Assembly: GCA_016125265.1 (NCBI GenBank)
Contig: WGMC01000001.1
Location: forward strand, 166,117-230,116
DNA: 64,000 bases
Direction: 5' to 3'
Source: Planctomycetaceae bacterium
GTDB taxonomy: Bacteria; Planctomycetota; UBA1135; GCA-002686595
Shown: one piece after another, positions 1-9,426 of the stretch
How positions within the stretch are numbered: the first letter of the stretch is position 1
Layout: the number at the start of each line of letters is the position of its first letter
Position numbers and translations under genes: made by a program
Notes under the pieces: generated by a model
The model's input: the letters and a program-made list of their open reading frames with translations, nothing else
Databases searched by the model: none
Told to the model about the DNA's origin: nothing

Positions 1-332
1 GGTGACACCCCGTGGAAAGAGCACCGCTTCCTCGAGCGGAAGCAGGCATCGTTGGGGCGAGATCGGGGCTTCGGGGCGGTGGATTCGTGCTTCGGCGCTC
101 ATGGGAGTCCCTGTAGACCGCACAAGTATCGACGGGTGGCGCCGTCCGCGCTCCAGGGGGCCCATTTGCCCAGAACCGGCGGGGATATTTGGGGTTCATC
201 TGGATGCTAGCGGCCCTCTTTTTGTGCATGCCGATTTGGCGGGTCCGCCCGGCAGGCGGGGCCTGCCGGAACGGCGCATCCACTGCCTGCCTTACGCTTG
301 CACTTTGCAAGCAATGGGCCCATGCTGACGGC
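1..332. other. Non-coding left edge of the window
   Basis: I see no convincing gene here. It contains one tight hairpin (arms 249-257 and 261-269, nine base pairs around GGG) and, just before the first gene, a short palindrome around 297-311. Either could be a terminator or promoter-proximal signal for the gene at 333. No T-tract follows the hairpin and no tRNA fold was found. Confidence 0.4.
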
Positions 333-893
333 ATGCTCCAACACCCGTCGTCCCGATTCCGTGGTCTTGCCGCCGTCCTGTCCGCCGTCGCGCTCGCAGC
401 GGTTGGGCTGACCGGCACCCTTTCCTGTGTCGCCGTTTCGACGCCGTTCCGGCACGCACCGGTCGCGGCAACGGGCAGTGGCGCCCCCGACACCGTCGTC
501 GTCGCGGTGACGCAGGCCTACCTCAACCGCAGCGGCCGCGGGGCCTTCTTCGAGCACACCGGCCTAGTGCTCGACGGCATCGCCGAGGAGGACGGTTACC
601 TCGGGCACTCGATCCGGCGGCGGCTCTTCGGCCACGAGGCCTGGACCATGACGGTGTGGCGCGACGAGGCGGCGCTGAACCGCTTCGTGCGCTCCGAGCG
701 CCACCAGAACGCCCTGCGCGCGGGGATGCCCGCCCTCCGCGCGGCGAAGTTCCTGCGGCTGACTTGGCCCCGGGATCAGCTGCCGCCGCCGTGGTCGCGG
801 GCGCTCGCCGAGCTCGAATCCGTGGACGCCATTCCGTACACGGACCCGGATGCGCCCACGCCGACCCCGCCCGCGGGCACAATGGCGCGATGA
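333..893 (+). CDS. Exported protein with an antibiotic-biosynthesis-monooxygenase-like (ABM/DUF3291) domain
   Basis: A 186-residue protein. Residues about 10-32 form a hydrophobic export segment ending near a TLSC sequence, a weak lipobox, so it may be a lipoprotein. Residues about 60-150 resemble the ferredoxin-like ABM/DUF3291 family. The diagnostic part reads WTMTVWRDEAALNRFVRS followed by a histidine, as in small monooxygenases and haem-binding relatives. The ATG at 333 is preferred over a further upstream start at 189 because it puts the hydrophobic segment at the N-terminus. The stop overlaps the HxlR regulator start (ATGA), so the two are translationally coupled. The substrate is unknown and the family call is by pattern only. 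The tail is rich in Pro and Thr. Confidence 0.6.
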   Translation: MLQHPSSRFRGLAAVLSAVALAAVGLTGTLSCVAVSTPFRHAPVAATGSGAPDTVVVAVTQAYLNRSGRGAFFEHTGLVLDGIAEEDGYLGHSIRRRLFGHEAWTMTVWRDEAALNRFVRSERHQNALRAGMPALRAAKFLRLTWPRDQLPPPWSRALAELESVDAIPYTDPDAPTPTPPAGTMAR

Positions 894-1234
894 AGCCGAA
901 GCGCCGGCGCTCGCCCTGCCCGATCGCGTGCACCCTCGACCTCGTGGGGGACCGCTGGACGCTGCTGGTGGTGCGGGACTTGGTGCTGGGCAAGACCCAC
1001 TACAACGAGTTCCTGGCGTCGCCGGAGCGCATCGCCACGAACATCCTGGCCGACCGGCTGGAGCAGTTGGTGGCGGAGGGTTTCGTGACGACGGCGCCCT
1101 CGAACCAGCGCGCTGGCGCCCTTGCTTACTCGCTGACGGAGCGCGGCGAGGCCCTGCGCCCCCTCCTGGAGTCGATCCGCGACTGGGGCCTGGCGCATGT
1201 GCCGGGGACGGAGGCGCGTTTGCAGCCGGGTTGA
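890..1234 (+). CDS. HxlR-family winged-helix transcriptional regulator
   Basis: A 114-residue protein with the HxlR/MarR-like winged helix. The opening CPIACTLDLVGDRWTLLVVR carries the family's conserved N-terminal cysteine, followed by helix and wing sequence including NILADRLEQLVAEGFV. HxlR proteins sense aldehydes, quinones or other electrophiles through this cysteine and control detoxification genes next to them. The ATG at 890 overlaps the stop of the ABM-like gene (ATGA), so that gene is a likely partner or target. Family assignment is strong. The ligand is unknown. Confidence 0.9.
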   Translation: MKPKRRRSPCPIACTLDLVGDRWTLLVVRDLVLGKTHYNEFLASPERIATNILADRLEQLVAEGFVTTAPSNQRAGALAYSLTERGEALRPLLESIRDWGLAHVPGTEARLQPG

Positions 1235-1343
1235 CCCGCGGGCGAGCGGGCTCCCACCCGGTGACGGATCGGCGCCGACCGTGTACGCTTCCCGTGAGCT
1301 TGCCGCCCGGGCACTCGTGTGCAGCCCCACGTGGACCCATCCG

Positions 1344-1682
1344 ATGAGAAGCACCCGTCCCCGCTACGTGACATCTCAGATCGTCAACGTGCGCTACTGG
1401 CGCGGGTTGCGGCGCATGGGCCGAGGCAACTACGCGATGTTCTTCGCCGGCGTGTGGAGCGGCTACGTCGCCGTGATGTTTGGCATCCAGGCGTACATGC
1501 TCCGCGACCGGCTTTGGGATGGACCGTTCCCGCTCCTCTACCTCGTCGTCGGTGCGATGGGGCCGTTCTTGGGGTTGCTCCTGTGGGAACTCTACGAAGG
1601 CGCCTACCAACGGGCGCTCCGGCGGGACGAGGGCGCTCGGGAGACGCCGTCCGCGGCAGCCCGCGCTCCAGCCGATCGCTGA
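1344..1682 (+). CDS. Small two-helix membrane protein of unknown function
   Basis: Unrecognised 112-residue protein. A basic N-terminus is followed by two hydrophobic helices, about residues 29-52 (around YAMFFAGVWSGYVAVMFGI) and about 62-85, and then a charged, alanine-rich tail. This predicts a two-span inner-membrane hairpin. ATG 1344 is chosen because the reading frame further upstream looks like intergenic sequence. It lies about 110 bases after the HxlR gene and 135 bases before sbtA. Short length and lack of a family make it less certain than its neighbours, but hydrophobicity and codon pattern support coding. Confidence 0.55.
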   Translation: MRSTRPRYVTSQIVNVRYWRGLRRMGRGNYAMFFAGVWSGYVAVMFGIQAYMLRDRLWDGPFPLLYLVVGAMGPFLGLLLWELYEGAYQRALRRDEGARETPSAAARAPADR

Positions 1683-1817
1683 CCCCACCGCGGCGGACCG
1701 GGGCAGGAGCATGGGCCGCTCGATCCGGGCGGTTTGGTTGGAGGGCGCGATTCCGCCGCCCTAGACTCCGCGCCCGACGCCCATGGAGAACCAGCACCCC
1801 GCCCCATCGCTGGCGCG

Positions 1818-2780
1818 ATGAACACCCTGGACCTGCTCGCGCTCAACTTGCTGTCGCCGGTGGTCCTGAGCTTCGCGCTCGGCGCCGCAGCGGCCTTCGT
1901 GCGCAGCGACCTCAAGCTGCCGGAGGCCTTCTACCAAAGCCTCTCGATCTACCTCCTCTTCGCCATCGGGTTGAAGGGCGGTGTGGCCCTCGCCCAGACG
2001 CCGATCGAGGACCTGTGGTTGCCAGCGCTCGTCACGCTGCTCCTCGGGTCGGCCATGCCCCTTTGGACGTACGCGATCCTGCGCTGGCTGCGCTTCGGCG
2101 TCGCCGACGCGGCGGCGCTCGCGGCCCACTACGGATCGGTGTCGGCGGTGACGTTCGTGGCCGCGGGCACGTTCGTCAGTGCGGCCGGTAGCCCCGCGGA
2201 GGGTTTCCTGCCGTCGCTCGTCGCGCTGCTCGAAGTGCCCGCGATCGTGATCGCGCTGCTGATCGCGCGCTCGCGCATGGGGTCGAAGCGGCCGTTGGGT
2301 GAGGCGATGCACGAGGTCTTGGCCGGGCGCAGCGTGGTCTTGCTCGTCGGCGGTGTGGTGGTGGGAGCGCTGGCCGGCCCCGAGGGTTACGCGCCCGTTC
2401 AACCGCTCTTCAGCGGTCTGTTCCACGGCGCGTTGGCGCTGTTCCTCTTGGAACTCGGCGGCACCGCGGCCCGCCGCGCGCGGGACCTGGCGCGCGGGGG
2501 ACTGCGGCTCGCGCTGTTCGCGATCGCCGCGCCGCTCGTGCACGGGGCGCTCGGTGTGTGGCTCGGCCACGTCGCGGGCCTGGGCCACGGGGGCGCGACG
2601 GTGCTCGGCGCCATGTCCGCCAGCGCCTCGTACATCGCGGCGCCCGCCGCCGTGCGCATCGCGTTGCCCGAGGCCAATCCCGCCTACTACCTGACGGGGT
2701 CCCTCGCCATCACGTTCCCGTTCAACCTGGCCCTCGGAATCCCCCTGTTCTACGCCCTGAGCGAGGTGCTGGCCCGATGA
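1818..2780 (+). CDS. sbtA: SbtA-type sodium-dependent bicarbonate transporter
   Basis: A 320-residue integral membrane protein with about ten hydrophobic segments, matching the SbtA (DUF897) family known for Na+-dependent high-affinity bicarbonate uptake in cyanobacteria. Family-like stretches include the first-helix region around LLSPVVLSFALGAAAAFVRS, FAIGLKGG, and the second-half ASYIAAPAAVRIALPEANP. ATG 1818 is the first start that places helix 1 at the N-terminus. The gene overlaps the next gene, sbtB, by ATGA, and this conserved pairing strengthens both calls. In a probable heterotroph it may feed carboxylases or pH balance rather than carbon fixation; that is inference. Confidence 0.88.
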   Translation: MNTLDLLALNLLSPVVLSFALGAAAAFVRSDLKLPEAFYQSLSIYLLFAIGLKGGVALAQTPIEDLWLPALVTLLLGSAMPLWTYAILRWLRFGVADAAALAAHYGSVSAVTFVAAGTFVSAAGSPAEGFLPSLVALLEVPAIVIALLIARSRMGSKRPLGEAMHEVLAGRSVVLLVGGVVVGALAGPEGYAPVQPLFSGLFHGALALFLLELGGTAARRARDLARGGLRLALFAIAAPLVHGALGVWLGHVAGLGHGGATVLGAMSASASYIAAPAAVRIALPEANPAYYLTGSLAITFPFNLALGIPLFYALSEVLAR

Positions 2781-3106
2781 GCTACCTGGACGACATGCCG
2801 CGTTTCTACAAGCTCACGCTCGTCGTCGAACGTGTGCTGGAGGACCGCATCCTGCGCGAACTGCGCGAACTGCGCGCGCCCGGATGGACCGTCGTCGAAG
2901 TGCACGGCGAGGGCCGCTCCGGCGTGCGCGCGTCGGAGTTCGAGGGCAAGAGCCTCAAGTTCGAATCGATCTGCAACGCCGACACCGCCGAACGCATCCT
3001 GCGGCGCATGTCGGAGCGCTACCTGGGCCGCTACTCCGCGATCGCCTACGCCGAAGAAGTGCGGGTGCTGCGCCCCGCGCCGTTCAGCGACCCGGCCGCG
3101 CCGTAG
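2777..3106 (+). CDS. sbtB: PII-like regulator SbtB of the bicarbonate transporter
   Basis: A 109-residue protein with a PII-type ferredoxin-like fold. It runs beta (YKLTLVVERVLEDRILREL), T-loop-like Gly/Arg segment (GEGRSGVRASEFEG), strand, helix (ADTAERILRRMSERYLGRYS) and final strand. SbtB proteins bind adenine nucleotides, including cAMP in cyanobacteria, and gate SbtA. The cyanobacterial C-terminal CGPxGC redox hairpin is absent here. The start overlaps the sbtA stop (ATGA), which predicts coupled translation and a 1:1 trimer complex at the inner membrane. Confidence 0.85.
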   Translation: MSYLDDMPRFYKLTLVVERVLEDRILRELRELRAPGWTVVEVHGEGRSGVRASEFEGKSLKFESICNADTAERILRRMSERYLGRYSAIAYAEEVRVLRPAPFSDPAAP

Positions 3107-3118
3107 TCAGGGCCGTAG

Positions 3119-6100
3119 TCAGGGCCGGACCCGCGAAACGGCGGCCCTGACGTCCGCAAGCGGGTGCGTGGCGAGTTCGTCGAGCGCCGCTTCGCCCTCC
3201 GCACCCAGGGCATCCCACATCGGGCGCAGGTACTGCTGGAGATCTTCCTCGTTCCGCGAGTCGGCATACCAGTCGAAACTGCAGCGCAGCGCGCTGTCGC
3301 GCGCGAGTCGCATCGCCAGGAACGGAGCCAGCGCCCCCCCGGAATCGCGCGCAACCGACTCCCACGCCGGAGCGGTGTCCGTGAGGCCCTGCCCGATCCA
3401 GTGCCAATGCGATGCGGCGAGCACAGGCCACGCTGGTGCTCCGATCCGTCCTAGACACAGAACGAGTTCCATGTAGATGGCCAACCCGATCGGAAACCGG
3501 TAGGGCCGCATCAGCTCGTGCTCGAGGTGTGCGATCCCAACGGGACCCAGGCCCGACAGCTCATCTGACGCTGGCCCACCCCAGATCTCCTCATCCAGGA
3601 CTGCGCACCGGTCAGCGAGCCAGCTCCGAAGCTCGTGATCGATCCGACGGATGCGCTCGTCCGCCGCACTTTTCACGGCTGCGTCGTCGTCAAGAAGCCG
3701 ATCGAGCAACGCCGCACCTTCCTCGGAGAGTGCGAGATTTCGAGCGGCGTTCCAACGCGACCGCGGTGTCGCGGACGCGAGCGAAAGCCCAGTATCCAGC
3801 CCTTGGTGCGGGCGGACCCCGCGCAACTCTCGAATCAACCAGGCGGGATCGGGGTTGCGGCGTCGGAGCGCATCGCGTGCGACGTTCGCGAGCACACCGT
3901 CGCCGCTCGCGAGCTCTCGCAGTCGCGCCGTCGCCGCGTCTTCACCGACACCCCGCGGCTCGCGCAGCGCCCACGCCGCTAATTTTTGGACCCAAGGATC
4001 TGGGTCGTCCAACCCCCGAACCAACGCAGCTTCCGCCGCGCGGACGTCGCGGTAGGGCGAGCCGAGTTCGAAAGCCGCACCGCGGCGAACCCATGGCGAG
4101 TCATGACCGAGGGCCTCAGCGAGAGGTGGCACCGCTTCGCGTAGTTGCTCGGCGAGGTTGCCAAGACTTGCGACGGCGAGGACCGCTTCGTCGGGATCGA
4201 CTCCAAGGGCCGCCTGACGCAGCCGCCCTGACCAGCGGTCCCAACGCGCAGGCGACTGGCCCAGGACCGCGTACGCAAGCGCTCTTCGGCTCTCGTCTTG
4301 GAGACACTTCTCCAGCCAGGAGTCGTCGATCTTGTCCGACTGCGCCAATGCGCTGAGCAAATCCGCGTGAGCCATGACCTCTCCGCCGATCACGTGCTCG
4401 AACCGTGCTATGCCGATGGGGCCCAACTTCAGGTAGGCCGGGGCCACGTCCGCGACGATGGAGCGACCGGATTGCTGGTCACGTTCGAGCAGAGCATCGA
4501 GTACTCCGATCCACCGCGGGTCGCCGGAGGCTTGCACTAGCTTTGCGAGTGTGCCCGGCGCGACGGTCTCCGCCTCGAGCGATGCCTTGGTTGCGAGCAC
4601 GTCGAGCAGCCGCACCAGATCCTCGCGCCGCAGCGCCTCGCACTCCGCAGCCGCAGATGTCAAGACATCCGCAGCGAGGCTGCGCGGTGCGACTGCTTCC
4701 TCGATCGCCATGTCGACCGCGCATTTTGCGGCTCCGCCGGGATCGCTGGATGTTTCGATCGCGCCTGCAATGAGTGGCGCATAGTTCGTCAGCGAGATCC
4801 AGTCGCTCCAACCGCGTTCGCCGACTTCGACGGATTGCCGGGCGTGTGCCACTTGCACAAGCGATTGCAGAAGCGGCACGGCGTCCTTCGGCCGCCCAGC
4901 GACGATCGCGCGCAGCTCGAACCAGCTGCTTGCGGGGTCCCGTTCCACACGGGAGTGCATGCGTTCCTCGATGAGTGCCACTGCGACGCCTAGCTTCCCG
5001 ATCCAGTGCTCCAGGACTGCTCGCTCACGAGCGTCCACCGCCGTTTCCCATGCCGTAGCCAGCGGGCCCGCGACGATGCGCGCCAACGTGGGAGCCAACC
5101 AGCCGATCGAACCCCTGCGGCCGTGTCCTCCCGACACCAGCCAATCCACGAGTTCCTCTGGCGACGCCCCCAGAGGTGCCTCTTCGAGAGCGATTCGGCC
5201 GTTTGCGCGTTGACTGGGCGGCCAACTGCCTGCCGAGGACCTATTGGCCCGCGCGCCATGGTCAAGGCGCCAGCGGGCGTCGGCATGGCAGAAGACGAGG
5301 AACTCGCCCGCGTCGCTGAACCACTCGCTCCATTCGGCAACGGATGCGTACGCCCCCGGACCATCCGCGACGTGTCGGGAAAGCAGACGCCGCGCGAGGT
5401 CGCGTTCGTCGAGCGTAGCTGCATCCAGACGCGCGAGCACACGCTCAACGAAGCCACCGTCGGACGGTGGTTTACCGAACGCCTCGAGATCTGGATCCAC
5501 CCGGAGGCGCCCCATCGTGTCCGCGAGCAGACTGAATCCACGGTCCGCGTGCCAGGAGCGAACGGACGCGACGTCCGTCGCAACTGCGGCGAGTTCCTCG
5601 CCCAACAACGCGCGGCACCGCGCGAGATCGACATCCTCGCGGGAGAGCCACCAGGAGAGTTCCGCGGATGCGTTCTCACCCGGTGCGCCCATCGACAGCG
5701 GAGACCCGTCGTAGTGCGAGAACCCACTGGCGAAAAGGACGACGTCCAGGAGCGCTGCACACCCATCGGCTCCAAGCTGCGCTGGGCCAGCCGTCGGCGC
5801 GAAGAACAAGTAGCGGTCCTGCTGCCACACCGCCGCGACTGGACGATCCCGATCGTCCCGGGCGTGCCACACGATCTCCACGTCGGGGGCCTGTTTCAGG
5901 GCGAAGGCCAGCGGCGTGTGGGCGCCAAGCAGCGCTTCCCCATCGAGATCGGCTGAACCCCGGGGAGTCGCCGGGTGACCTCGCCACCCGACGGTCTCAG
6001 CCCGCGCGACGGCAGCCTCGTGACCGACGAGTCCGAGGAACTCGATGGCGCGCGGGACCGCGGCGCCGAGGAACACCCGGGGGCCTGAGGGCGCGACTTC

Positions 6101-6355
6101 ACCAGCTCGCGCGTAAGGCTTCCAACACTCGAAGTAGTGTTCCCCAGCGCCGACTGCCGCGGCGCTGTCGACCACCCACACGTCGGCCCAATCGGCGTTC
6201 AACTCGACTTCGAGGAACCGCGTGCGCAGCAGTTCCAGCAGCGCCTCGGTGCGGGCAGTACCCGGCTCCGCGTGCAACGACACCTTGACGGGCTCGAGGT
6301 CGAGATCGTCCGGGGCTTGTTGCGGAAGTAGGCAGAGCAGGAGGGCTGCGAACAT
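3119..6355 (-). CDS. Large exported HEAT-repeat protein
   Basis: About 1078 residues. The ATG at 6355 gives an N-terminal signal sequence (MFAALLLCLLPQQA) before a Glu/Asp-rich mature start, so it is preferred over the longer start at 6394. No catalytic motif is visible. The central and C-terminal parts are rows of paired helices typical of HEAT/PBS-lyase repeats, clearest around residues 760-850 (SPWVRRGAAFELGS, DPDPWVQKLAAWAL). It probably acts as a periplasmic or surface scaffold. Third codon positions look less GC-saturated than in neighbours, which may mean faster evolution. It converges on sbtB with a 12-base gap. The function is unknown. Confidence 0.8.
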   Translation of the reverse strand: MFAALLLCLLPQQAPDDLDLEPVKVSLHAEPGTARTEALLELLRTRFLEVELNADWADVWVVDSAAAVGAGEHYFECWKPYARAGEVAPSGPRVFLGAAVPRAIEFLGLVGHEAAVARAETVGWRGHPATPRGSADLDGEALLGAHTPLAFALKQAPDVEIVWHARDDRDRPVAAVWQQDRYLFFAPTAGPAQLGADGCAALLDVVLFASGFSHYDGSPLSMGAPGENASAELSWWLSREDVDLARCRALLGEELAAVATDVASVRSWHADRGFSLLADTMGRLRVDPDLEAFGKPPSDGGFVERVLARLDAATLDERDLARRLLSRHVADGPGAYASVAEWSEWFSDAGEFLVFCHADARWRLDHGARANRSSAGSWPPSQRANGRIALEEAPLGASPEELVDWLVSGGHGRRGSIGWLAPTLARIVAGPLATAWETAVDARERAVLEHWIGKLGVAVALIEERMHSRVERDPASSWFELRAIVAGRPKDAVPLLQSLVQVAHARQSVEVGERGWSDWISLTNYAPLIAGAIETSSDPGGAAKCAVDMAIEEAVAPRSLAADVLTSAAAECEALRREDLVRLLDVLATKASLEAETVAPGTLAKLVQASGDPRWIGVLDALLERDQQSGRSIVADVAPAYLKLGPIGIARFEHVIGGEVMAHADLLSALAQSDKIDDSWLEKCLQDESRRALAYAVLGQSPARWDRWSGRLRQAALGVDPDEAVLAVASLGNLAEQLREAVPPLAEALGHDSPWVRRGAAFELGSPYRDVRAAEAALVRGLDDPDPWVQKLAAWALREPRGVGEDAATARLRELASGDGVLANVARDALRRRNPDPAWLIRELRGVRPHQGLDTGLSLASATPRSRWNAARNLALSEEGAALLDRLLDDDAAVKSAADERIRRIDHELRSWLADRCAVLDEEIWGGPASDELSGLGPVGIAHLEHELMRPYRFPIGLAIYMELVLCLGRIGAPAWPVLAASHWHWIGQGLTDTAPAWESVARDSGGALAPFLAMRLARDSALRCSFDWYADSRNEEDLQQYLRPMWDALGAEGEAALDELATHPLADVRAAVSRVRP

Positions 6356-6442
6356 GCGGCCGATCCTAAACACGCCAAGGAACCGCGGCGGCACCCCGCG
6401 GACCCGGTGACGGATCGGTGACAGAGCTGCCGGTTACGTCGG

Positions 6443-7588
6443 TTACGCGTGGCGCAGCAGTGCTTCGGCTACGCGGTCCACGTCGGCGTCGGAAAGGAAC
6501 GGGTGCACCGGCAGGCAGACGACCTCTTGGGCCAGGCGCTCGGCGTTGGGGAAGTCGCCGGGGCCCACACCCCACGGGCGGGCGGCTTCTTGGAGGTGCA
6601 CGGGTTTGGGGTAGTGCACGGCGACCGAGATCTTCTCCGCGGCCATGGCGGCGAGCACGGTGTCGCGCGGTTTGCCGTTCACGAGGCGTGCGGTGTACTG
6701 GTGGAAGCAGGGTTTGGAGCCGGGCAACACCGTCAGCGGGCGGACCTTGTCGCTGCTTTGGAACGCCGCGGTGTAGCGCGCGGCGATTTGGCGGCGGCGT
6801 TCGTTCCAGCGCTCGAGGTGGGGGAGCTTCACGCGCAACACCGCTCCTTGGATGCCCTGCAGGCGCGAATTCGTGCCGATCTCGCCGTGGTGGTACTTGG
6901 CCACACTGCCGTGGTCGCGCAGCCGCGCCACGTGGCACGCGACTTCGCCGTCGTTCGAGAGCACCGCGCCGCCCTCGCCGGCCGCGCCGAGGTTCTTCGT
7001 CGGGTAGAACGAAAACGCCGCGCAGTCGCCCTTCTCGCCGGAGCGGTAGCCGTCGCGTTCCGCGCCGTGGGCCTGCGCCGAGTCCTCGATCAGCTTGAGG
7101 CCGCGCTGCTTGCACAGGGCGGACAGTTTGTTCATGTCGCAGAGCTGGCCGTAGAGGTGCACGGGCATCACGGCCTTCGTGCGCGGGCCGATGGCCGAAG
7201 CCACCTGGTCCTCCAGCATCAGCGCCGTCTCGGGATCGACGTCGACGAACTTCGGAACCGCGCCCATCCAGGCGATGGAGCCCGCGGACGCGAAGAACGT
7301 GAACGGCGTGGTGATGACCTCGTCTCCGTGTTGCACACCGAGCGCCCGCAGCCCGAGCAGCAGCGCATCCGTGCCCGTGGCCACGGCGACGGCGTGTTTC
7401 GTGCGCTGGTAGGCCGCGAACTCGGTTTCGAACGCCTGGACCTCCGGGCCCAGTACGTAGGCGCCGCTCCGCAACACCCGCAGCACGGCGTCTTCGAGGG
7501 CCGGACCGAGTTGGGCGCGTTCCGCGGCCAGGTCCACCGGTTGGATGGGCTTCAGTTCCGTCGTGTTCATGGCGGGATCGAGAGGCAT
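6443..7588 (-). CDS. DegT/DnrJ/EryC1/StrS-family PLP-dependent sugar aminotransferase
   Basis: A 381-residue fold-type I aminotransferase. It shows GTDALLLGLRALG (phosphate binding), TPFTFFASAGSIAWMGAVP, HLYGQ, EDSAQAHGA (Asp contacting the PLP ring nitrogen), and FSFYPTKNLGAAGEGGA, where the lysine is the PLP Schiff-base residue. Such enzymes aminate keto-sugar nucleotides for LPS, O-antigen or glycoprotein glycans, which fits the polysaccharide genes in the window. The start at 7588 overlaps the symporter stop (TGATG). An internal ATG at 7570 is the alternative and would remove six residues. Confidence 0.9.
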   Translation of the reverse strand: MPLDPAMNTTELKPIQPVDLAAERAQLGPALEDAVLRVLRSGAYVLGPEVQAFETEFAAYQRTKHAVAVATGTDALLLGLRALGVQHGDEVITTPFTFFASAGSIAWMGAVPKFVDVDPETALMLEDQVASAIGPRTKAVMPVHLYGQLCDMNKLSALCKQRGLKLIEDSAQAHGAERDGYRSGEKGDCAAFSFYPTKNLGAAGEGGAVLSNDGEVACHVARLRDHGSVAKYHHGEIGTNSRLQGIQGAVLRVKLPHLERWNERRRQIAARYTAAFQSSDKVRPLTVLPGSKPCFHQYTARLVNGKPRDTVLAAMAAEKISVAVHYPKPVHLQEAARPWGVGPGDFPNAERLAQEVVCLPVHPFLSDADVDRVAEALLRHA

Positions 7589-9426
7589 CAGGAGTAGGTC
7601 TTGAACTCGCCGCGTTTGTGGCGGCTCCAGTAGTCCTTCAAATCGGCGCGCACCTTGCCGGAGAGCAGCAGCACACCGAGCACGTTGGGCAGGGCCATGC
7701 CCAGAATCATCAGGTCCCCGAAGTCGAGCACGGCGGTCGCCGACAGCACGGACCCGAGGAACGTGAACGTCAGGAACAGCAGCTTGTAGACGATCGAGGA
7801 ACGCTCCCCGAAGGCCCAGGTCCAGCAGCGCTCGCCGTAGTAACTCCACGAGATCATCGTCGAGAACGCGAACAGCGCCACGGCGACGGACAACACGTAG
7901 GGGAACCAGGAGATCTCCATGCCCATGGCCTGGCTCGTCAACGCCGCACCTTGGTTGCCGGCGATCTCGTCGGCGAAGTCGGGGTTCGCGTACGCGCCCG
8001 TGATGACGATGACGAGCGCCGTCATGGTGCATACGATCACCGTGTCGATGAACGGCTCGAGCAGCGCGACGATGCCCTCGCGCACCGGGTGGTCGGTCTG
8101 CGCCGCCGAGTGGGCGATGGCCGCCGAGCCGATGCCCGCTTCGTTCGAGAACGCGGCGCGTGTGAAGCCGATGACCAGCACGCCGATCAGGCCGCCGTAG
8201 GCCGCGTCGGGGGTGAAGGCACCCATGATGATGGCCTCGAGCGCGGAGGGGATCGCGGTGAAGTTGAGCGCCAAGATCGAGAGGCAGGCGAGGATGTAGA
8301 TGCCGCACATGCTCGGCACGATCTTCTCCGCGACCTTCGCGATGCGGCGGATGCCGCCGATGATCACGATGCCCACCAGCAGCGTCATCAACGCGCCGTA
8401 GACCCAGCCGTTGTCCTTGAGGAACGGAATGGTCTGCGACACCGCATCCAGGGATTGACGCACCTGGAAGCTGTTGCCGCCGGCGAGGGATCCGCCGATG
8501 CAAAGGACCGTGAACATCACGGCCAGCACCATGCCGAGGGGCCCGAGGCCCATCTCCTTCAGGCCCTTCGACAGGTAGTGCATCGCGCCGCCCATCACGT
8601 GGCCGTCGGGGCGCACCTCGCGGTACTTCTGCCCCAGGGTGCACTCGGCGAACTTGCTGCTCATTCCGAGGAGACCCGCGACGATCATCCAGAACGTCGC
8701 ACCTGGGCCGCCCTTGCTGACGGCGATGGCGACACCCGCGATGTTGCCGAGCCCGACGGTGGCGGACAGCGCCGCCGCGAGCGCTTGGAAGTGCGAAACC
8801 TCGCCGGCGCCGCGCTGGTTCGGGTCCGTGTAGCGCCCGCGCACCACGGCGATCGCGTGACCAAACGCGCGCACGTTGATGAAGCCCATGCGCACCGTGA
8901 AGAAGATCGCGCCGAGCACCAACCACAGCACCGCGAAGGGCACGGACTTGTATTGGCGCAGGCTCCACTGCACGTCGCCCATGGGGCTCGCCACGTCCAG
9001 TTGGAGCACGCGGCCGAGGCCCGGGCTCTTGAGGACGACCTCGCCGGAGGCTCCTTGGAGCGCGAGTACGTCGGTCGACGGTTTGACCCACGCGCCTTGT
9101 TTCGCGATCCAGCGCACGCCTTCGCGCGACAGGCCCGAAGGCAGCGCTACCTGGACCAAGGTATCCTCGCCGGTGAAGGGCACGGGCAGGGGATAGAAGA
9201 AGAAGTCCGCGATCGCCGTGTTGACGTGCCCCATGAGACGGTCGACGCCGCGCTCGAACTTCGCAAACCCCGTGGGCTCCGGGGCCGGTGCGGCGGGTGC
9301 TGCGATCGGCGGCTCCTCGGGCACCGTCGGGCCCTGGGCGTGTGCGGGGGTGGGCGCGAGGAGCGCCAGGAGGACGAGGGCGAGCAGGGCGATGGGGGCA
9401 CGCCGTGCGGTCGGCTGGTCGGGCAT
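7588..9426 (-). CDS. AGCS-family sodium:alanine/glycine symporter with N-terminal extension
   Basis: A 612-residue inner-membrane transporter. The family hallmark ATVGLGNIAGVAIAVSKGGP is present, as are GFTRAAFSNEAGIGSA and about 11 hydrophobic helices. Before the first core helix there is a signal-like segment (LLALVLLALLAPTPAHAQG) and about 110 extra residues, absent from typical 450-500-residue family members, which should form a small periplasmic domain. The ATG at 9426 is preferred because the 23 codons upstream look non-coding. It is upstream of, and overlaps by TGATG, the DegT aminotransferase. Substrate is probably a small neutral amino acid with Na+. Confidence 0.9.
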   Translation of the reverse strand: MPDQPTARRAPIALLALVLLALLAPTPAHAQGPTVPEEPPIAAPAAPAPEPTGFAKFERGVDRLMGHVNTAIADFFFYPLPVPFTGEDTLVQVALPSGLSREGVRWIAKQGAWVKPSTDVLALQGASGEVVLKSPGLGRVLQLDVASPMGDVQWSLRQYKSVPFAVLWLVLGAIFFTVRMGFINVRAFGHAIAVVRGRYTDPNQRGAGEVSHFQALAAALSATVGLGNIAGVAIAVSKGGPGATFWMIVAGLLGMSSKFAECTLGQKYREVRPDGHVMGGAMHYLSKGLKEMGLGPLGMVLAVMFTVLCIGGSLAGGNSFQVRQSLDAVSQTIPFLKDNGWVYGALMTLLVGIVIIGGIRRIAKVAEKIVPSMCGIYILACLSILALNFTAIPSALEAIIMGAFTPDAAYGGLIGVLVIGFTRAAFSNEAGIGSAAIAHSAAQTDHPVREGIVALLEPFIDTVIVCTMTALVIVITGAYANPDFADEIAGNQGAALTSQAMGMEISWFPYVLSVAVALFAFSTMISWSYYGERCWTWAFGERSSIVYKLLFLTFTFLGSVLSATAVLDFGDLMILGMALPNVLGVLLLSGKVRADLKDYWSRHKRGEFKTYS

